64,000 nucleotides of DNA from an uncultured Eubacterium sp. (lineage in GTDB: Bacteria > Bacillota > Clostridia > Lachnospirales > Lachnospiraceae): contig CAMUHY010000009.1 in assembly GCA_947088865.1 (NCBI GenBank), positions 1-64,000 on the forward strand, read 5' to 3'. Under the pieces are notes generated by a model that was not told where the DNA came from, made no database searches, and saw only the letters and a list, made by a program, of their open reading frames with translations. Each line of letters starts with the position of its first letter. The stretch's first letter is position 1. Positions 51,881 through 61,063 of this stretch are shown in pieces. The translations under genes and the position numbers were made by a program.

Positions 51881-53590
51881 ATGGCAATTATTGGAATCGA
51901 TTTAGGAACAACAAATAGTTTGGTCAGTGTTTGGAAAGATGGACGTATTCAACTTGTACCAAATTCTTTTGGTGAATATCTGACACCATCTGTGGTTAGT
52001 TTTGATGATAATGGGGAAGTTTATGTAGGCAAGATTGCAAAAGAACGGTTAATTACCCATCCAGCAGTTACATTTAGCGAATTTAAGCGCAATATGGGAA
52101 CAGATAGAATGTATTATGTAGGAAAACGTGGGTATAGAGCAGAAGAATTATCATCGTTTGTATTGAGAAGGTTAAAAGAAGATGCACAAAATTATCTGAA
52201 TGAAGAAGTGACGGAAGCTGTAATCAGCGTTCCAGCTTATTTTAATGATGATAAGCGATGTGCGACAAAAAATGCAGGCACATTGGCAGGTCTTAAAGTG
52301 GAAAGACTTATCAATGAGCCTTCTGCTGTCGCTTTAAAACATCACGTAAATACAGATAATGATGAAAGTTTTATAATCTTTGACTTTGGAGGCGGAACAC
52401 TGGATGTATCACTTGTTGAAGCGTTTGACCAGATGGTGGAAATACAGGCAGTGGCTGGAGATAATTATCTTGGCGGAAAGGACTTTGATGAAGCCATAGC
52501 AAATTATTTTTATACGTCAAACGCTGTGTCAAAAAGCATGTTTACATTAGAGGAACAAGGAATTATAAAAAAAGAAGCAGAAGCCTTAAAAAAAGAATTG
52601 ACTCATTCTAATAATGCCACACGCACATTTTGGCTGCAAGAAAAAGAATATACGATTCGTATATCAAATCAAGAATTGATACATATCGCATCAGAATTAT
52701 TTACACGTATGTCCAAACCTATTAAAAAGGTACTTAATGATGGAGATATGACGATTGAAGAAATTGATAAAATAATCCTTGTGGGCGGTTCTTCTAAGAT
52801 GCCTGTTGTTGCAAAATATATAAAGAGTTTGTTAGATGTAAAAGTAGTGACAGATGATAATCCAGACGAAAGTATTGCTATGGGCGTAGGTATCGCTTCT
52901 GCAATTAAGGAGCGAAAAGGTGAAATTAAAGATGTTATTTTAGCGGACATATGTCCATTTTCATTAGGAACAGCAATATATGATGGTACGTTTTCACCAA
53001 TTATACAACGAAACGAAACATTGCCTTGTAAGAGAAGTAAATATTATGTAACAGTAAATAATAACCAAACCAGTTTTGATTTTCCTATTTATCAAGGAGA
53101 AAATTTGGTAGCCAGTGAAAATTTACTGCTTGGCAATATGAGGGTAGATGGTTTGCCAAGAGCGCCAAAGGGAACGGTTGGCGTTGAAGTAACCTTTATG
53201 TATGATATTAATGGTATTCTTGATATTAGGATTCAAGGTTCAAATCAAAATTTACATAAAGTTATATTAAATAAAAATATGGTTTTATCAAAGGAAGAAT
53301 TGGATAAAAGACTTGAAGAATTAAAAAAGATGACATTGCATCCACTAGAATTGGAAGAAAATAAGCTTCTGATAGAAAAAGCAGAAAGATTATATCAAGA
53401 AAGCAATCCTCAGACAAGAGAATATATTGCTGGTATGGTAAGATATTTTAAAGAGCTTGCCAGTAATGGGAAAGAGCGCGAAGTTCATGAGCAGTATGTA
53501 AAGCTTGCTGTTATGCTGGAAGCCATTGAGAGACGAAACTTTGATTTTGATAATTTTGATGAATCCTTTTGGAGCGAAGAGGATGAATAA
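51881..53590 (+). CDS. Hsp70-family chaperone, HscC-like, short C-terminus
   Basis: 569 residues. The ATPase half is canonical (GIDLGTTNSLVSVW; IFDFGGGTLDVSL; ILVGGSSKMPVV). The substrate-binding part is present but the helical lid is short and the protein ends in an acidic FDNFDESFWSEEDE. Length and sequence differ from housekeeping DnaK (about 610 residues with an EEVD-like or disordered tail) and suit the HscC group. A specialised J-protein gene follows. It probably folds or remodels a membrane-linked client. Confidence 0.9.
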   Translation: MAIIGIDLGTTNSLVSVWKDGRIQLVPNSFGEYLTPSVVSFDDNGEVYVGKIAKERLITHPAVTFSEFKRNMGTDRMYYVGKRGYRAEELSSFVLRRLKEDAQNYLNEEVTEAVISVPAYFNDDKRCATKNAGTLAGLKVERLINEPSAVALKHHVNTDNDESFIIFDFGGGTLDVSLVEAFDQMVEIQAVAGDNYLGGKDFDEAIANYFYTSNAVSKSMFTLEEQGIIKKEAEALKKELTHSNNATRTFWLQEKEYTIRISNQELIHIASELFTRMSKPIKKVLNDGDMTIEEIDKIILVGGSSKMPVVAKYIKSLLDVKVVTDDNPDESIAMGVGIASAIKERKGEIKDVILADICPFSLGTAIYDGTFSPIIQRNETLPCKRSKYYVTVNNNQTSFDFPIYQGENLVASENLLLGNMRVDGLPRAPKGTVGVEVTFMYDINGILDIRIQGSNQNLHKVILNKNMVLSKEELDKRLEELKKMTLHPLELEENKLLIEKAERLYQESNPQTREYIAGMVRYFKELASNGKEREVHEQYVKLAVMLEAIERRNFDFDNFDESFWSEEDE

Positions 53591-53642
53591 AAATATTGGA
53601 TAGAATCTAAATGTTTAGATTGAGTGAAAATGAGGGATTTTT

Positions 53643-54875
53643 ATGTGGAGTGCAAATCAATGGAGTATATTAGGTATTGAGGCTACTGCAAATATATCAG
53701 AAATTAAAGCAGCTTATGCAAAAAAAGCTAAATTGGTTCACCCAGAAGAATATCCAGAAGAGTTCCAAGAGCTGCAAAAGGCATATAAAAGTGCAATGAA
53801 ATATGCTAAAATGCAAAATACATATAAAGTTGCAGTTAAGGTACCAAATATAGAAAAAAAAGAAATAATACCTGATGACAAAGTAGTATTTAAGCCTGAT
53901 AATATCATAAAAGAAGAAATAAAGTCTAATAAAAATGATATATTAGAATTAAAAGACATACCAGAAGATACAATTGAATCCCCAAATATATTTAATAAAA
54001 AAACAGTATCTATTCAAAAAGATATTACTTGGAAAGAAATAGCTCCTAAGCATAAAGAAACGATAATTGATGATGAACCAGAATTTGTTTATGATGAAAT
54101 TTCATATGAAGAAAAATCACAGCAATGTATTTTGGATATGATATGTCTTGCAAAAAACATTTATCTGATTAATGATATAAGATGTTGGAAATGGTTTTTT
54201 AGCCGTGAGGAATATAGGGAATTATATCAAAATGATGCATTTCGGTTGAATTTTGTTGAGACGATAAGACAAATATTTGGCTGGACGAGAAAAACACTAT
54301 TATATATAGAAGCTTTTTTAAAAACATATCAAAAAGGAGCTTCTAAACCAACAGAAACAAATACAATCAAATGGAAAGTGTTAAAACGACCAAAATTGTT
54401 TGACCATATGAAAGCAAAGCAAAATAATGTGACAAATGCACAGAAAAAAGTGCATGATATTATTCTTGCAGGTGTCAAAAATAATGGATATTTAGGAAAT
54501 ATAAATGACCATGATAGTTTTTTAGAATATATCAGGATTTATTTGGATTATGCACATGATAATATAGGAAGAGTGGAGGATTTATACCAGTCGGGGAGAA
54601 ATTCTACACATATATTAACATATATTTGTGCTTTTGCTATTGTACTTATTATATTGATGTTATATGGTCTTGTCTCAGGAAAGAATTATCAACAGACAGA
54701 ACAAGAAAAACGCTTAGAAAAATGGGAGCAACAACGATTAGAGAATATAGAAAAATGGAATCAAGAACGATTAGAAAAGTTAAAGGCAGAAAAAGAAAGT
54801 ATAAGACAGCTTGAGGAAAAAACAAAAGAAATAACAAGCAGTTTGAGTGATGAAGTGGATAATATTATTAAATAA
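53643..54875 (+). CDS. Membrane-anchored J-domain-like co-chaperone with HPE in place of HPD
   Basis: 410 residues. The N-terminus (NQWSILGIEATANISEIKAAYAKKAKLVHPEEYPEEFQEL) is a J domain whose HPD tripeptide reads HPE, followed by a long soluble middle part, a transmembrane helix (THILTYICAFAIVLIILMLYG, about residue 325) and a C-terminal coiled coil with repeating RLEKWEQQRLENIEKW. The HPEEYPEEF variant recalls J-proteins paired with HscC, from memory. It most likely tethers the upstream Hsp70 to the membrane. Start at 53643 after TGAGGG; 52 bp after the Hsp70 gene. Confidence 0.82.
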   Translation: MWSANQWSILGIEATANISEIKAAYAKKAKLVHPEEYPEEFQELQKAYKSAMKYAKMQNTYKVAVKVPNIEKKEIIPDDKVVFKPDNIIKEEIKSNKNDILELKDIPEDTIESPNIFNKKTVSIQKDITWKEIAPKHKETIIDDEPEFVYDEISYEEKSQQCILDMICLAKNIYLINDIRCWKWFFSREEYRELYQNDAFRLNFVETIRQIFGWTRKTLLYIEAFLKTYQKGASKPTETNTIKWKVLKRPKLFDHMKAKQNNVTNAQKKVHDIILAGVKNNGYLGNINDHDSFLEYIRIYLDYAHDNIGRVEDLYQSGRNSTHILTYICAFAIVLIILMLYGLVSGKNYQQTEQEKRLEKWEQQRLENIEKWNQERLEKLKAEKESIRQLEEKTKEITSSLSDEVDNIIK

Positions 54876-54918
54876 GCTATCATAGCTTTTCAGTGGGGGA
54901 CTTCCTTGATGAGGTTAA
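54875..54918 (-). repeat. Dispersed repeat, internally deleted fragment
   Basis: AGCTATCATAGCTTTTCAGTGGG joins to GGACTTCCTTGATGAGGTTAAA: part of the middle hairpins fused to one end, with the other end missing. It starts at the J-protein stop codon. Confidence 0.72.
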
Positions 54919-55116
54919 AAAATTAAAAATTTATTTATTACATAGTTGTTATAAATAAAAGAACAATTTAATATATAAATATGGCAATATTATCAAAAAA
55001 TTGAATACAAAATTGGTACATTTTTATATTGCAATTACTTAAAATAAGGCGTACACTAGTTCTAAATCTTAGTGCAAAGATTTAAAATATTTTAATTTAA
55101 GGAAGAGGACAAAAAG

Positions 55117-55509
55117 ATGAAGAAATTGAAGATGATTTTTTGTGGTTGCCTTTTAGTATTGGCTATGTGTCTTACAGCTTGTGGAAGCAAGTATGCATCG
55201 ATTGCAGATTATGTGGCATCGGATGAGGCACAGAAGGCAGTTGAGCTTTTAAACAACATGGAAGGCTTAGATATCAAACTTAAAGCAGACGGCAACAAGA
55301 TGGTTTATGAGTACAAGTATACAACCATTACAAAAATGGCTGGCATGGACGAGGAATTAAAGAAGGCATTAGATAAGGAAAAAGACACATTTACAAAAGC
55401 AGCAAGTGATTTAAAGAAACAAGTAAAAGTAGATAATCCAGTTGTAACAGTTACATATTTAGATAAAAATGGCGATTTAATTTATACACAGGATTTTCCT
55501 GCAAACTAA
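55117..55509 (+). CDS. DUF4854 lipoprotein, short form
   Basis: 130 residues: signal peptide with lipobox CLTACGS, then a DUF4854 domain (SIADYVASDEAQKAVELLNN; KADGNKMVYEYKYTT; VDNPVVTVTYLDKNGDLIYTQDF). It is an extracytoplasmic lipoprotein of unknown function. It is paralogous to the gene 204 bp downstream, sharing nearly the same C-terminal domain. The start follows GGAAGAGGA. Confidence 0.82.
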   Translation: MKKLKMIFCGCLLVLAMCLTACGSKYASIADYVASDEAQKAVELLNNMEGLDIKLKADGNKMVYEYKYTTITKMAGMDEELKKALDKEKDTFTKAASDLKKQVKVDNPVVTVTYLDKNGDLIYTQDFPAN

Positions 55510-55537
55510 GGATAAATAGAAATTAAACTTGCACATA

Positions 55538-55646
55538 AGAGTGGGACTATTATAAAATGAAATTTTTATATAAGATATAGATATTAATAAAATAATTTAT
55601 TATCATATTTTAGAGGAAATTTCATTTGAGATAGTCCTCTTTTTTA
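55538..55646 (+). terminator. Long-stem terminator between the twin lipoprotein genes
   Basis: AAGAGTGGGACTAT and AATGAAATTT pair with AAATTTCATT and ATAGTCCTCTTTTTT. A long AT-rich inner region is also palindromic. The T-run ends the first gene's transcript. Confidence 0.78.
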
Positions 55647-55712
55647 TGTTAAAATTTTGTATAAGGATATAGTAAGCTTATAAAATATTATAATTAGAGG
55701 AAGAGGAAAAAG

Positions 55713-56273
55713 ATGAAGAAATTAAATATAATTTTTTGTAGTTGTTTTTTGATGGTTGTTATGAGTTTTACCGCTTGCGGAAATTCTGATTCAGGTACAG
55801 GGATTGCAGACCAACAAGGCACAAATGCTACATTACAGCAACAAGAGACAAATGCTGTATTAGGACAGCAAGATACAAGTACTACACAGGGACAACAAAA
55901 TACAAGCGCTGTATCAGAATCAAAACAAGAGGTTTCACAATATGATAATAATAAGTATGCATCAATTGCAGATTATGTGGCATCTGATGAGGTACAAAAG
56001 TCTATTGAGCTTTTAAGCGGCATGGAAGGTTTGGATATCAAACTCAAAGCGGATGGCAACAAGATGATTTATGAGTATAGATACACAACTATTGCAAAAC
56101 AAGCTGGTATGGAAGAAGCGTTAAAATCTGTATTGGAAGGTGAGAAAAGTATATTTATCAATGCAGCAAATGAATTAAAAAATGAAGTAAACATAGATAA
56201 TCCAGTTGTAACAGTTACATATTTAGATAAAAATGGTGATTTAATTTATTCACAAGATTTTCCGGCAAACTAA
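55713..56273 (+). CDS. DUF4854 lipoprotein, long form with Gln-rich repeats
   Basis: 186 residues: lipobox FTACGN, then about 55 residues of imperfect Gln/Thr/Asn repeats (QQGTNATLQ, QQETNAVLG, QQDTSTTQG, QQNTSAVSE) inserted before a DUF4854 domain almost identical to that of the previous gene. The insertion looks like a stalk lifting the domain from the membrane. Clear tandem duplication followed by stalk gain or loss. The start follows GGAAGAGGA, as in the first copy. Confidence 0.82.
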   Translation: MKKLNIIFCSCFLMVVMSFTACGNSDSGTGIADQQGTNATLQQQETNAVLGQQDTSTTQGQQNTSAVSESKQEVSQYDNNKYASIADYVASDEVQKSIELLSGMEGLDIKLKADGNKMIYEYRYTTIAKQAGMEEALKSVLEGEKSIFINAANELKNEVNIDNPVVTVTYLDKNGDLIYSQDFPAN

Positions 56274-56403
56274 AGAATTTGAAAGGTGAGTTTGTCTGAT
56301 TGTTGCATAGTTACGTATATTGTTTTTGTAAAACAAAAGATTTATATTACAAAATAATAGATAAATAAATGTGCCTTCATAAGAGAGGTATAAAGGAGAA
56401 ATG

Positions 56404-57663
56404 ATGGTAACTATGTTTACAAGAACACATAAAGATATTAAGAGTGTATTTAGAAAAACAACAAAAAATAGAAAAAAAATGAAACGCCGCAAAAAACGAG
56501 GAATGATAGCGCTTATTGGAATGTTGTTTGTTGTTATTCAATTTTTGGCATCCGTATTGTTTTTGAAAAATTTAATTCTATTAGATATATTGCCGTTAAA
56601 GTATTTAATGATGGTTGTTTTGTTTTTAGTATTTATTTTATGTTATAATTTTACTTCACAATATACAAAAGCACATATCGTTGGAAAAATTTTAGCTATT
56701 GTTTTATCTGTTGTATTGGTATTTGGATATACAGCAAGTGATAAGATAAAAAATACACTGGATAGTATATCTGATTCGCTTTTTTTAAATCAAGAAAATG
56801 CAGGTAATCAAAGAGTTATAAAAAAAGATGAAAGCTTTATTGTTTATCTGTCAGGTAATGATGAATATGGAAAAATTACGGAACATGGCAAGAGTGATGT
56901 TAATATATTAGCGACAATTAATCCAAAGACAAAGCAGATTTTATTGGTATCTACACCAAGAGATTATTATATTACCATAAGCGGTTTTGACGAGAGCGGT
57001 AATTTAATTACAGGTTTAGATAAGTTTACTCATGCAGGAAATGCAGGGATTCAATATTCAATAGAAGCGCTTGAAAATCTATATGGTATTGATGTGGATT
57101 ATTTTTTTAAGATTAATTTTGATGGCTGTATCAATATTGTTGATGCAATGGGAGGTATTACCATTTATTCCGATGTGGAATTTACAAATGGTACAAATGC
57201 GGCGCCAGAACAATATAATTTTGTGGAAGGTGCAAATCAGTGTGACGGCGCTAAGACGTTAGCGTTTGTAAGAGAGCGCGAATGTTTTACAAAAGGGGAT
57301 ATTCAGAGAGGAATCAATCAGGAAGCTGCAATCACTGCGATGTTGGACAAGGTAATATCGCCTTCCATACTTTTAAAATATGCAGAAATACTGGATGCCG
57401 TATCGAATATGCTTCTTACCAATATGCCTGTGGAAGCTATAACTGGACTTGTTAAAGAGCAAATTAATAATCCTAAAGAGTGGAATGTGCAATCATATGC
57501 TTTGGATTATATAAAAGAGGAGAGCGGAACAAAGCTGTGTAATGTGTATGGTGGTTATAGATGGGTGGCAATACCAGATTACAATATGGTTAATAATGCA
57601 ATTGAGATGATAAATAGGACAAAAAGCGGTGAAATATTTGATGTTAATGAATATATAAAATAG
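56404..57663 (+). CDS. LytR-CpsA-Psr (LCP) family wall-polymer ligase
   Basis: 419 residues: a basic N-terminus, three transmembrane helices (unusual; most LCP have one), then an LCP domain with LVSTPRDYYI, LDKFTHAGNAG, MGGITIYSD and VRERECFTKGDIQRGINQE, holding the conserved arginines and aspartates that bind lipid pyrophosphate. It transfers teichoic acid or capsule polymer to peptidoglycan outside the cell. ATGs at 56401, 56404 and 56413 are in frame; 56404 suits the GGAG spacing best. A flippase gene follows. Confidence 0.88.
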   Translation: MVTMFTRTHKDIKSVFRKTTKNRKKMKRRKKRGMIALIGMLFVVIQFLASVLFLKNLILLDILPLKYLMMVVLFLVFILCYNFTSQYTKAHIVGKILAIVLSVVLVFGYTASDKIKNTLDSISDSLFLNQENAGNQRVIKKDESFIVYLSGNDEYGKITEHGKSDVNILATINPKTKQILLVSTPRDYYITISGFDESGNLITGLDKFTHAGNAGIQYSIEALENLYGIDVDYFFKINFDGCINIVDAMGGITIYSDVEFTNGTNAAPEQYNFVEGANQCDGAKTLAFVRERECFTKGDIQRGINQEAAITAMLDKVISPSILLKYAEILDAVSNMLLTNMPVEAITGLVKEQINNPKEWNVQSYALDYIKEESGTKLCNVYGGYRWVAIPDYNMVNNAIEMINRTKSGEIFDVNEYIK

Positions 57664-57717
57664 ATAATATATAAAATAGCTATTTCATGAAAGTGTGGCA
57701 TGGAGATTGGTATTGAT

Positions 57718-59199
57718 ATGAGGGAGCAAAAAAAGAAAGAGGTAAGCTTAAAAGAAAATACATTTTATAATATGTTAAAAACGGTATGCACAATAATGTT
57801 GCCTTTGATAACATTTCCATATTCTTCAAGGATTCTTCATGCCCAAAACATAGGAAAAATTAATTTTGGCACATCAATTGTCAATTATTTTACGTTAATT
57901 GCGGCTTTGGGAATTACTACATATGCCGTTAGAGAATGCAGCCGTGTCAAAAATGATGAAAAACAGTTTTCACAGACAGTTAATGAAGTATTTTCTATTA
58001 ATATTGTATCAACGATGGTCTCCTATTTAATTCTTGGATTCTGTTTGATATTTGTTCCAGATTTAAAGGGATATACAACACTTATTCTTATTCAAAGTAT
58101 ACCTATTATATTTACCACATTGGGCGCTGATTGGATTAACACGACAATGGAGGATTTTAAATATATTGCAATAAGAACATTGATTGTTCAAGTGTTTATT
58201 CTTTTAGCGATGTTTATATTTGTGAGAGAGGAGAAAGACTATTATAATTACGCCGTTATATTTATGTTGTCAACAAGTGCAGCAAATATAGTAAATATTT
58301 TATATCGAAGAAAATTTTGCAAAACAAAATTTATCTTAAAAATGAATGTAAAAAAGCATATGATTCCTATTATGATGCTGTTTGCAACGACTCTTTCACA
58401 GACTGTACTTCCCAGTATTGATATGACAATGTTAGGCATCGCACAGGGAGATGTATCCGTTGGTCTTTACAGTACAGCGGCTAAGATTATTAATTGTGTA
58501 AGTCAAGTCGTTGTTTCTATTGCATGGGTAGTTATACCAAAACTTAGCTATGATTTTGCTAATAAAAATTATAATCGAATTAATGATATGCTTTATAAAG
58601 TTTCCTTGCTTACAATGACTGTTGGAATGCCTTGTGTAGTTGGACTAAATGTGATAGCGCCAGAACTTATTGAGATATTTGGCGGACATGAATATGTTGG
58701 AGCGGCTAGTTGTATGCAAATTATGACAATCACAATGGCAATAGGTTTTGTTGTCAATATACTAGGTAATATGATATTAATACCATCAATGAAAGAAAAA
58801 CAGTTTATGATAGCGTGTGTTGTTTCGGTAGGCGTTAATATAATTTTAAATGGACTAATGATTCCTTTATGGGGAATGAATGGAGCGGCAGTGGCAACAG
58901 TGTTATCTTCTTTAGTGATTGTATGGATTGCTGCTTTAAAATTGGATAAAAATATTCATATAAAAAGTTTAAAAAAGTCATTTGTTGGGGCATTTATTGG
59001 TTATTTTGGCATTGTAATATCTGCATGGCTAATAAAGATATTTTTAAATGGTATATGGATAACAACGATTGCTGTTATTTTCGCAAGTGTTGTTATATAT
59101 GCAGTTGTGTTGTTGATTTTTAAAAATGAAATTGCAGTACAGATAATAAATATATTAAAAAAATTTTTTGTTGCTATTACAAAGAAAAATAATAATTAA
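57718..59199 (+). CDS. Wzx-type oligosaccharide flippase
   Basis: 493 residues with about 12-14 membrane helices in the MATE/MOP-flippase superfamily: KENTFYNMLKTVCTIMLPLITFPYSSRIL at the start is the usual Wzx pattern. It flips lipid-linked glycans across the membrane. With the LCP ligase it suggests surface glycan assembly, although no glycosyltransferase lies in the window. The ATG at 57718 follows TGGAG. Confidence 0.88.
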   Translation: MREQKKKEVSLKENTFYNMLKTVCTIMLPLITFPYSSRILHAQNIGKINFGTSIVNYFTLIAALGITTYAVRECSRVKNDEKQFSQTVNEVFSINIVSTMVSYLILGFCLIFVPDLKGYTTLILIQSIPIIFTTLGADWINTTMEDFKYIAIRTLIVQVFILLAMFIFVREEKDYYNYAVIFMLSTSAANIVNILYRRKFCKTKFILKMNVKKHMIPIMMLFATTLSQTVLPSIDMTMLGIAQGDVSVGLYSTAAKIINCVSQVVVSIAWVVIPKLSYDFANKNYNRINDMLYKVSLLTMTVGMPCVVGLNVIAPELIEIFGGHEYVGAASCMQIMTITMAIGFVVNILGNMILIPSMKEKQFMIACVVSVGVNIILNGLMIPLWGMNGAAVATVLSSLVIVWIAALKLDKNIHIKSLKKSFVGAFIGYFGIVISAWLIKIFLNGIWITTIAVIFASVVIYAVVLLIFKNEIAVQIINILKKFFVAITKKNNN

Positions 59200-59211
59200 A
59201 ATAATTTTGTA

Positions 59212-59970
59212 TTATAAAAATAAATAATATTCACCCTCTTCATCTTTAAAATGTTTGCATTTTACATGAAATACATCTTCAATAATATGCTGCTTTAGGA
59301 GAACATCTGGTTTTCCTTGTGCAGCAATTTTTCTATTATCCATAACAATAAGATTATCGGCTATGCGAACAGCATAAGAAAGGTCATGAATAACAAGAAG
59401 AATGGTTTTGCCTTGCTGTTTCAGTTTGTAAATGTCTTCATAAAATTTATGTTGGCGGTTTATATCAAGATAAGTTGTAGGTTCGTCTAAAACAATAGTA
59501 TCACAGTTTTGTGCTAAATTCATAGCAAAAAATACTTGTTGTCTTATTCCTCCTGAAAGTGTGTCAGCACACATATTAGAATAGGGGGTTGTCTCTGTAA
59601 AATCCATAGCTTGATTTACAATATCAATATCAGCTTTTTGTTTTTTGCGTGCAAAACCAAGATATGGAAATCGTCCATGTTCTACTAAGGTTTTTGCAGG
59701 AAGCGTAGGAATAATTTGTCGTACTTGCGGCAGAAAAGATAATTGTTTTGCGCGTTCTTTGTAAGAAAGCTGTAAAAAATCACAGCCGTTTAACAGAATA
59801 CTCCCCTCAATGACTTTGGATATTCCATAAAGACATTGTACAAGAGTGGTTTTTCCGCAGCCATTAGGACCAATAATACAAGTGATTTCTCTGGTAGGTG
59901 CAGTGATAGAAATATTTTTAAGAATAATTTGATGTTGACAGGAGGCAGTAATATTTTTAAATTCAAGCAT
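59212..59970 (-). CDS. Iron-siderophore/heme/B12-type ABC transporter ATP-binding protein
   Basis: 252 residues: Walker A GPNGCGKTT, Q-loop FLPQVRQIIP, signature LSGGIRQQVFFA, Walker B TIVLDEPTTYLDI, H-loop VIHDLSYA. The FecE/BtuD pattern (MLEFKNITASCQHQIILKNISITA) fits chelate uptake. It overlaps the permease gene by 8 bp. The signature GGIRQQ departs from the usual GGQRQR. Confidence 0.9.
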   Translation of the reverse strand: MLEFKNITASCQHQIILKNISITAPTREITCIIGPNGCGKTTLVQCLYGISKVIEGSILLNGCDFLQLSYKERAKQLSFLPQVRQIIPTLPAKTLVEHGRFPYLGFARKKQKADIDIVNQAMDFTETTPYSNMCADTLSGGIRQQVFFAMNLAQNCDTIVLDEPTTYLDINRQHKFYEDIYKLKQQGKTILLVIHDLSYAVRIADNLIVMDNRKIAAQGKPDVLLKQHIIEDVFHVKCKHFKDEEGEYYLFL

Positions 59971-60976
59971 TGAGACGACGTCCTCCTTTCTTTTTCATTA
60001 ATAAGTACAGGAAAAATGGACCACCAATAAAAGATAGTATAATACCTACGGGCAATTCATATGGTGATAAAATAACTTTTCCAATTAAGTCACATGACAA
60101 TACAGCAATAGGACCAAGCAGCGCACTGCATGGAAGAAGCAATCTGGAATCATTGCCAAAAAGGTGGCGGCATATGTGAGGGACGATAAGTCCTACAAAG
60201 CTGATTAATCCAGCATAGCTTACAACACAGCCTGCCATAATGCTAGAAAGCATAAGCAAAATAAATCGAACGACAGATACATTGACACCAAGCGAGCGTG
60301 CTATATCATCACCAAGATTTAATATATTTAGCAGTCTGGATAAAGCAATGGAAATTATCACAGCTAGGGTAATGCAAACGGCAGGCAAAAAAAGTCCTTT
60401 CATTGTAAGTCCTGTGAGAGAACCCACCATAAAAGACGTAATATTAATAGTGATATCCGTATCAAGCAGTTTTAGTGTGTTAATGCCAGAATTTAAAAAT
60501 GTAGAGACAGTAATACCAGCTAGAATAATTGTTGTGCGGGAACTATCTGCAAAATAGGCGAGTAAAAATATAAGTAAACTTGTTATAAATGCGCCTGCAA
60601 ATGCAAATATAGGCATAGCCGTTAAATTTGCAGGCAGTAAAATCATGGAAAGCATAACAGCAAATCCAGCGCCGGAGTTAATTCCTATTGTGTTTGGGCT
60701 GGCAAGAGAATTGTTCATTACATTTTGAAGAATTACACCTGAACAAGCAAGTCCCATACCAGCAAACAGCCCGCCAACCATTCGAGGAAGGCGGACTGTT
60801 GTAATTAATGTGTAGGTGACAGATGATTTATCATCGCCAAACAGACAATTTATAATGTCCACCGGATTTAATTGTACACTTCCAATCATTATATTAAGGA
60901 AAATAGAAAAAATTAATATAATCATCAGAATTGTTATCATTAGTGGAGCATTGATGCCTGTTTTTTGATTTTTCAT
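59963..60976 (-). CDS. FecCD-family chelate ABC permease
   Basis: 337 residues, nine or ten helices. RLPRMVGGLFAGMGLACSGVILQNVMNNSLASPNTIGINSGAGF is the FecCD signature, and GLISFVGLIVPHICRHLFGNDSR the ATPase-coupling region. It imports a siderophore, heme or corrinoid with the following ATPase. No binding protein is adjacent; the lipoprotein at 44574 is the only candidate here. The ATG at 60976 follows ATGGAGGA. Confidence 0.92.
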   Translation of the reverse strand: MKNQKTGINAPLMITILMIILIFSIFLNIMIGSVQLNPVDIINCLFGDDKSSVTYTLITTVRLPRMVGGLFAGMGLACSGVILQNVMNNSLASPNTIGINSGAGFAVMLSMILLPANLTAMPIFAFAGAFITSLLIFLLAYFADSSRTTIILAGITVSTFLNSGINTLKLLDTDITINITSFMVGSLTGLTMKGLFLPAVCITLAVIISIALSRLLNILNLGDDIARSLGVNVSVVRFILLMLSSIMAGCVVSYAGLISFVGLIVPHICRHLFGNDSRLLLPCSALLGPIAVLSCDLIGKVILSPYELPVGIILSFIGGPFFLYLLMKKKGGRRLNA

Positions 60977-61063
60977 TAAATCCTCCATTTTATTTTTGCA
61001 AGTAATAAGTCAAATGTTATGCTAAATTATATTAGTAAATGAATTTTTTATATTATAATTATA

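Noticed and set aside
54875..54918. Stand-alone terminator after the J-protein gene
   Set aside because: The hairpin segment is better explained as an internally deleted dispersed repeat; no T-run follows directly.
60990..61063. CTAA-ATTATA-TTAG upstream of the FecCD permease as a fourth DtxR-type site
   Set aside because: The half-sites face the opposite way (CTAA...TTAG rather than TTAG...CTAA), so it does not match the other three palindromes.
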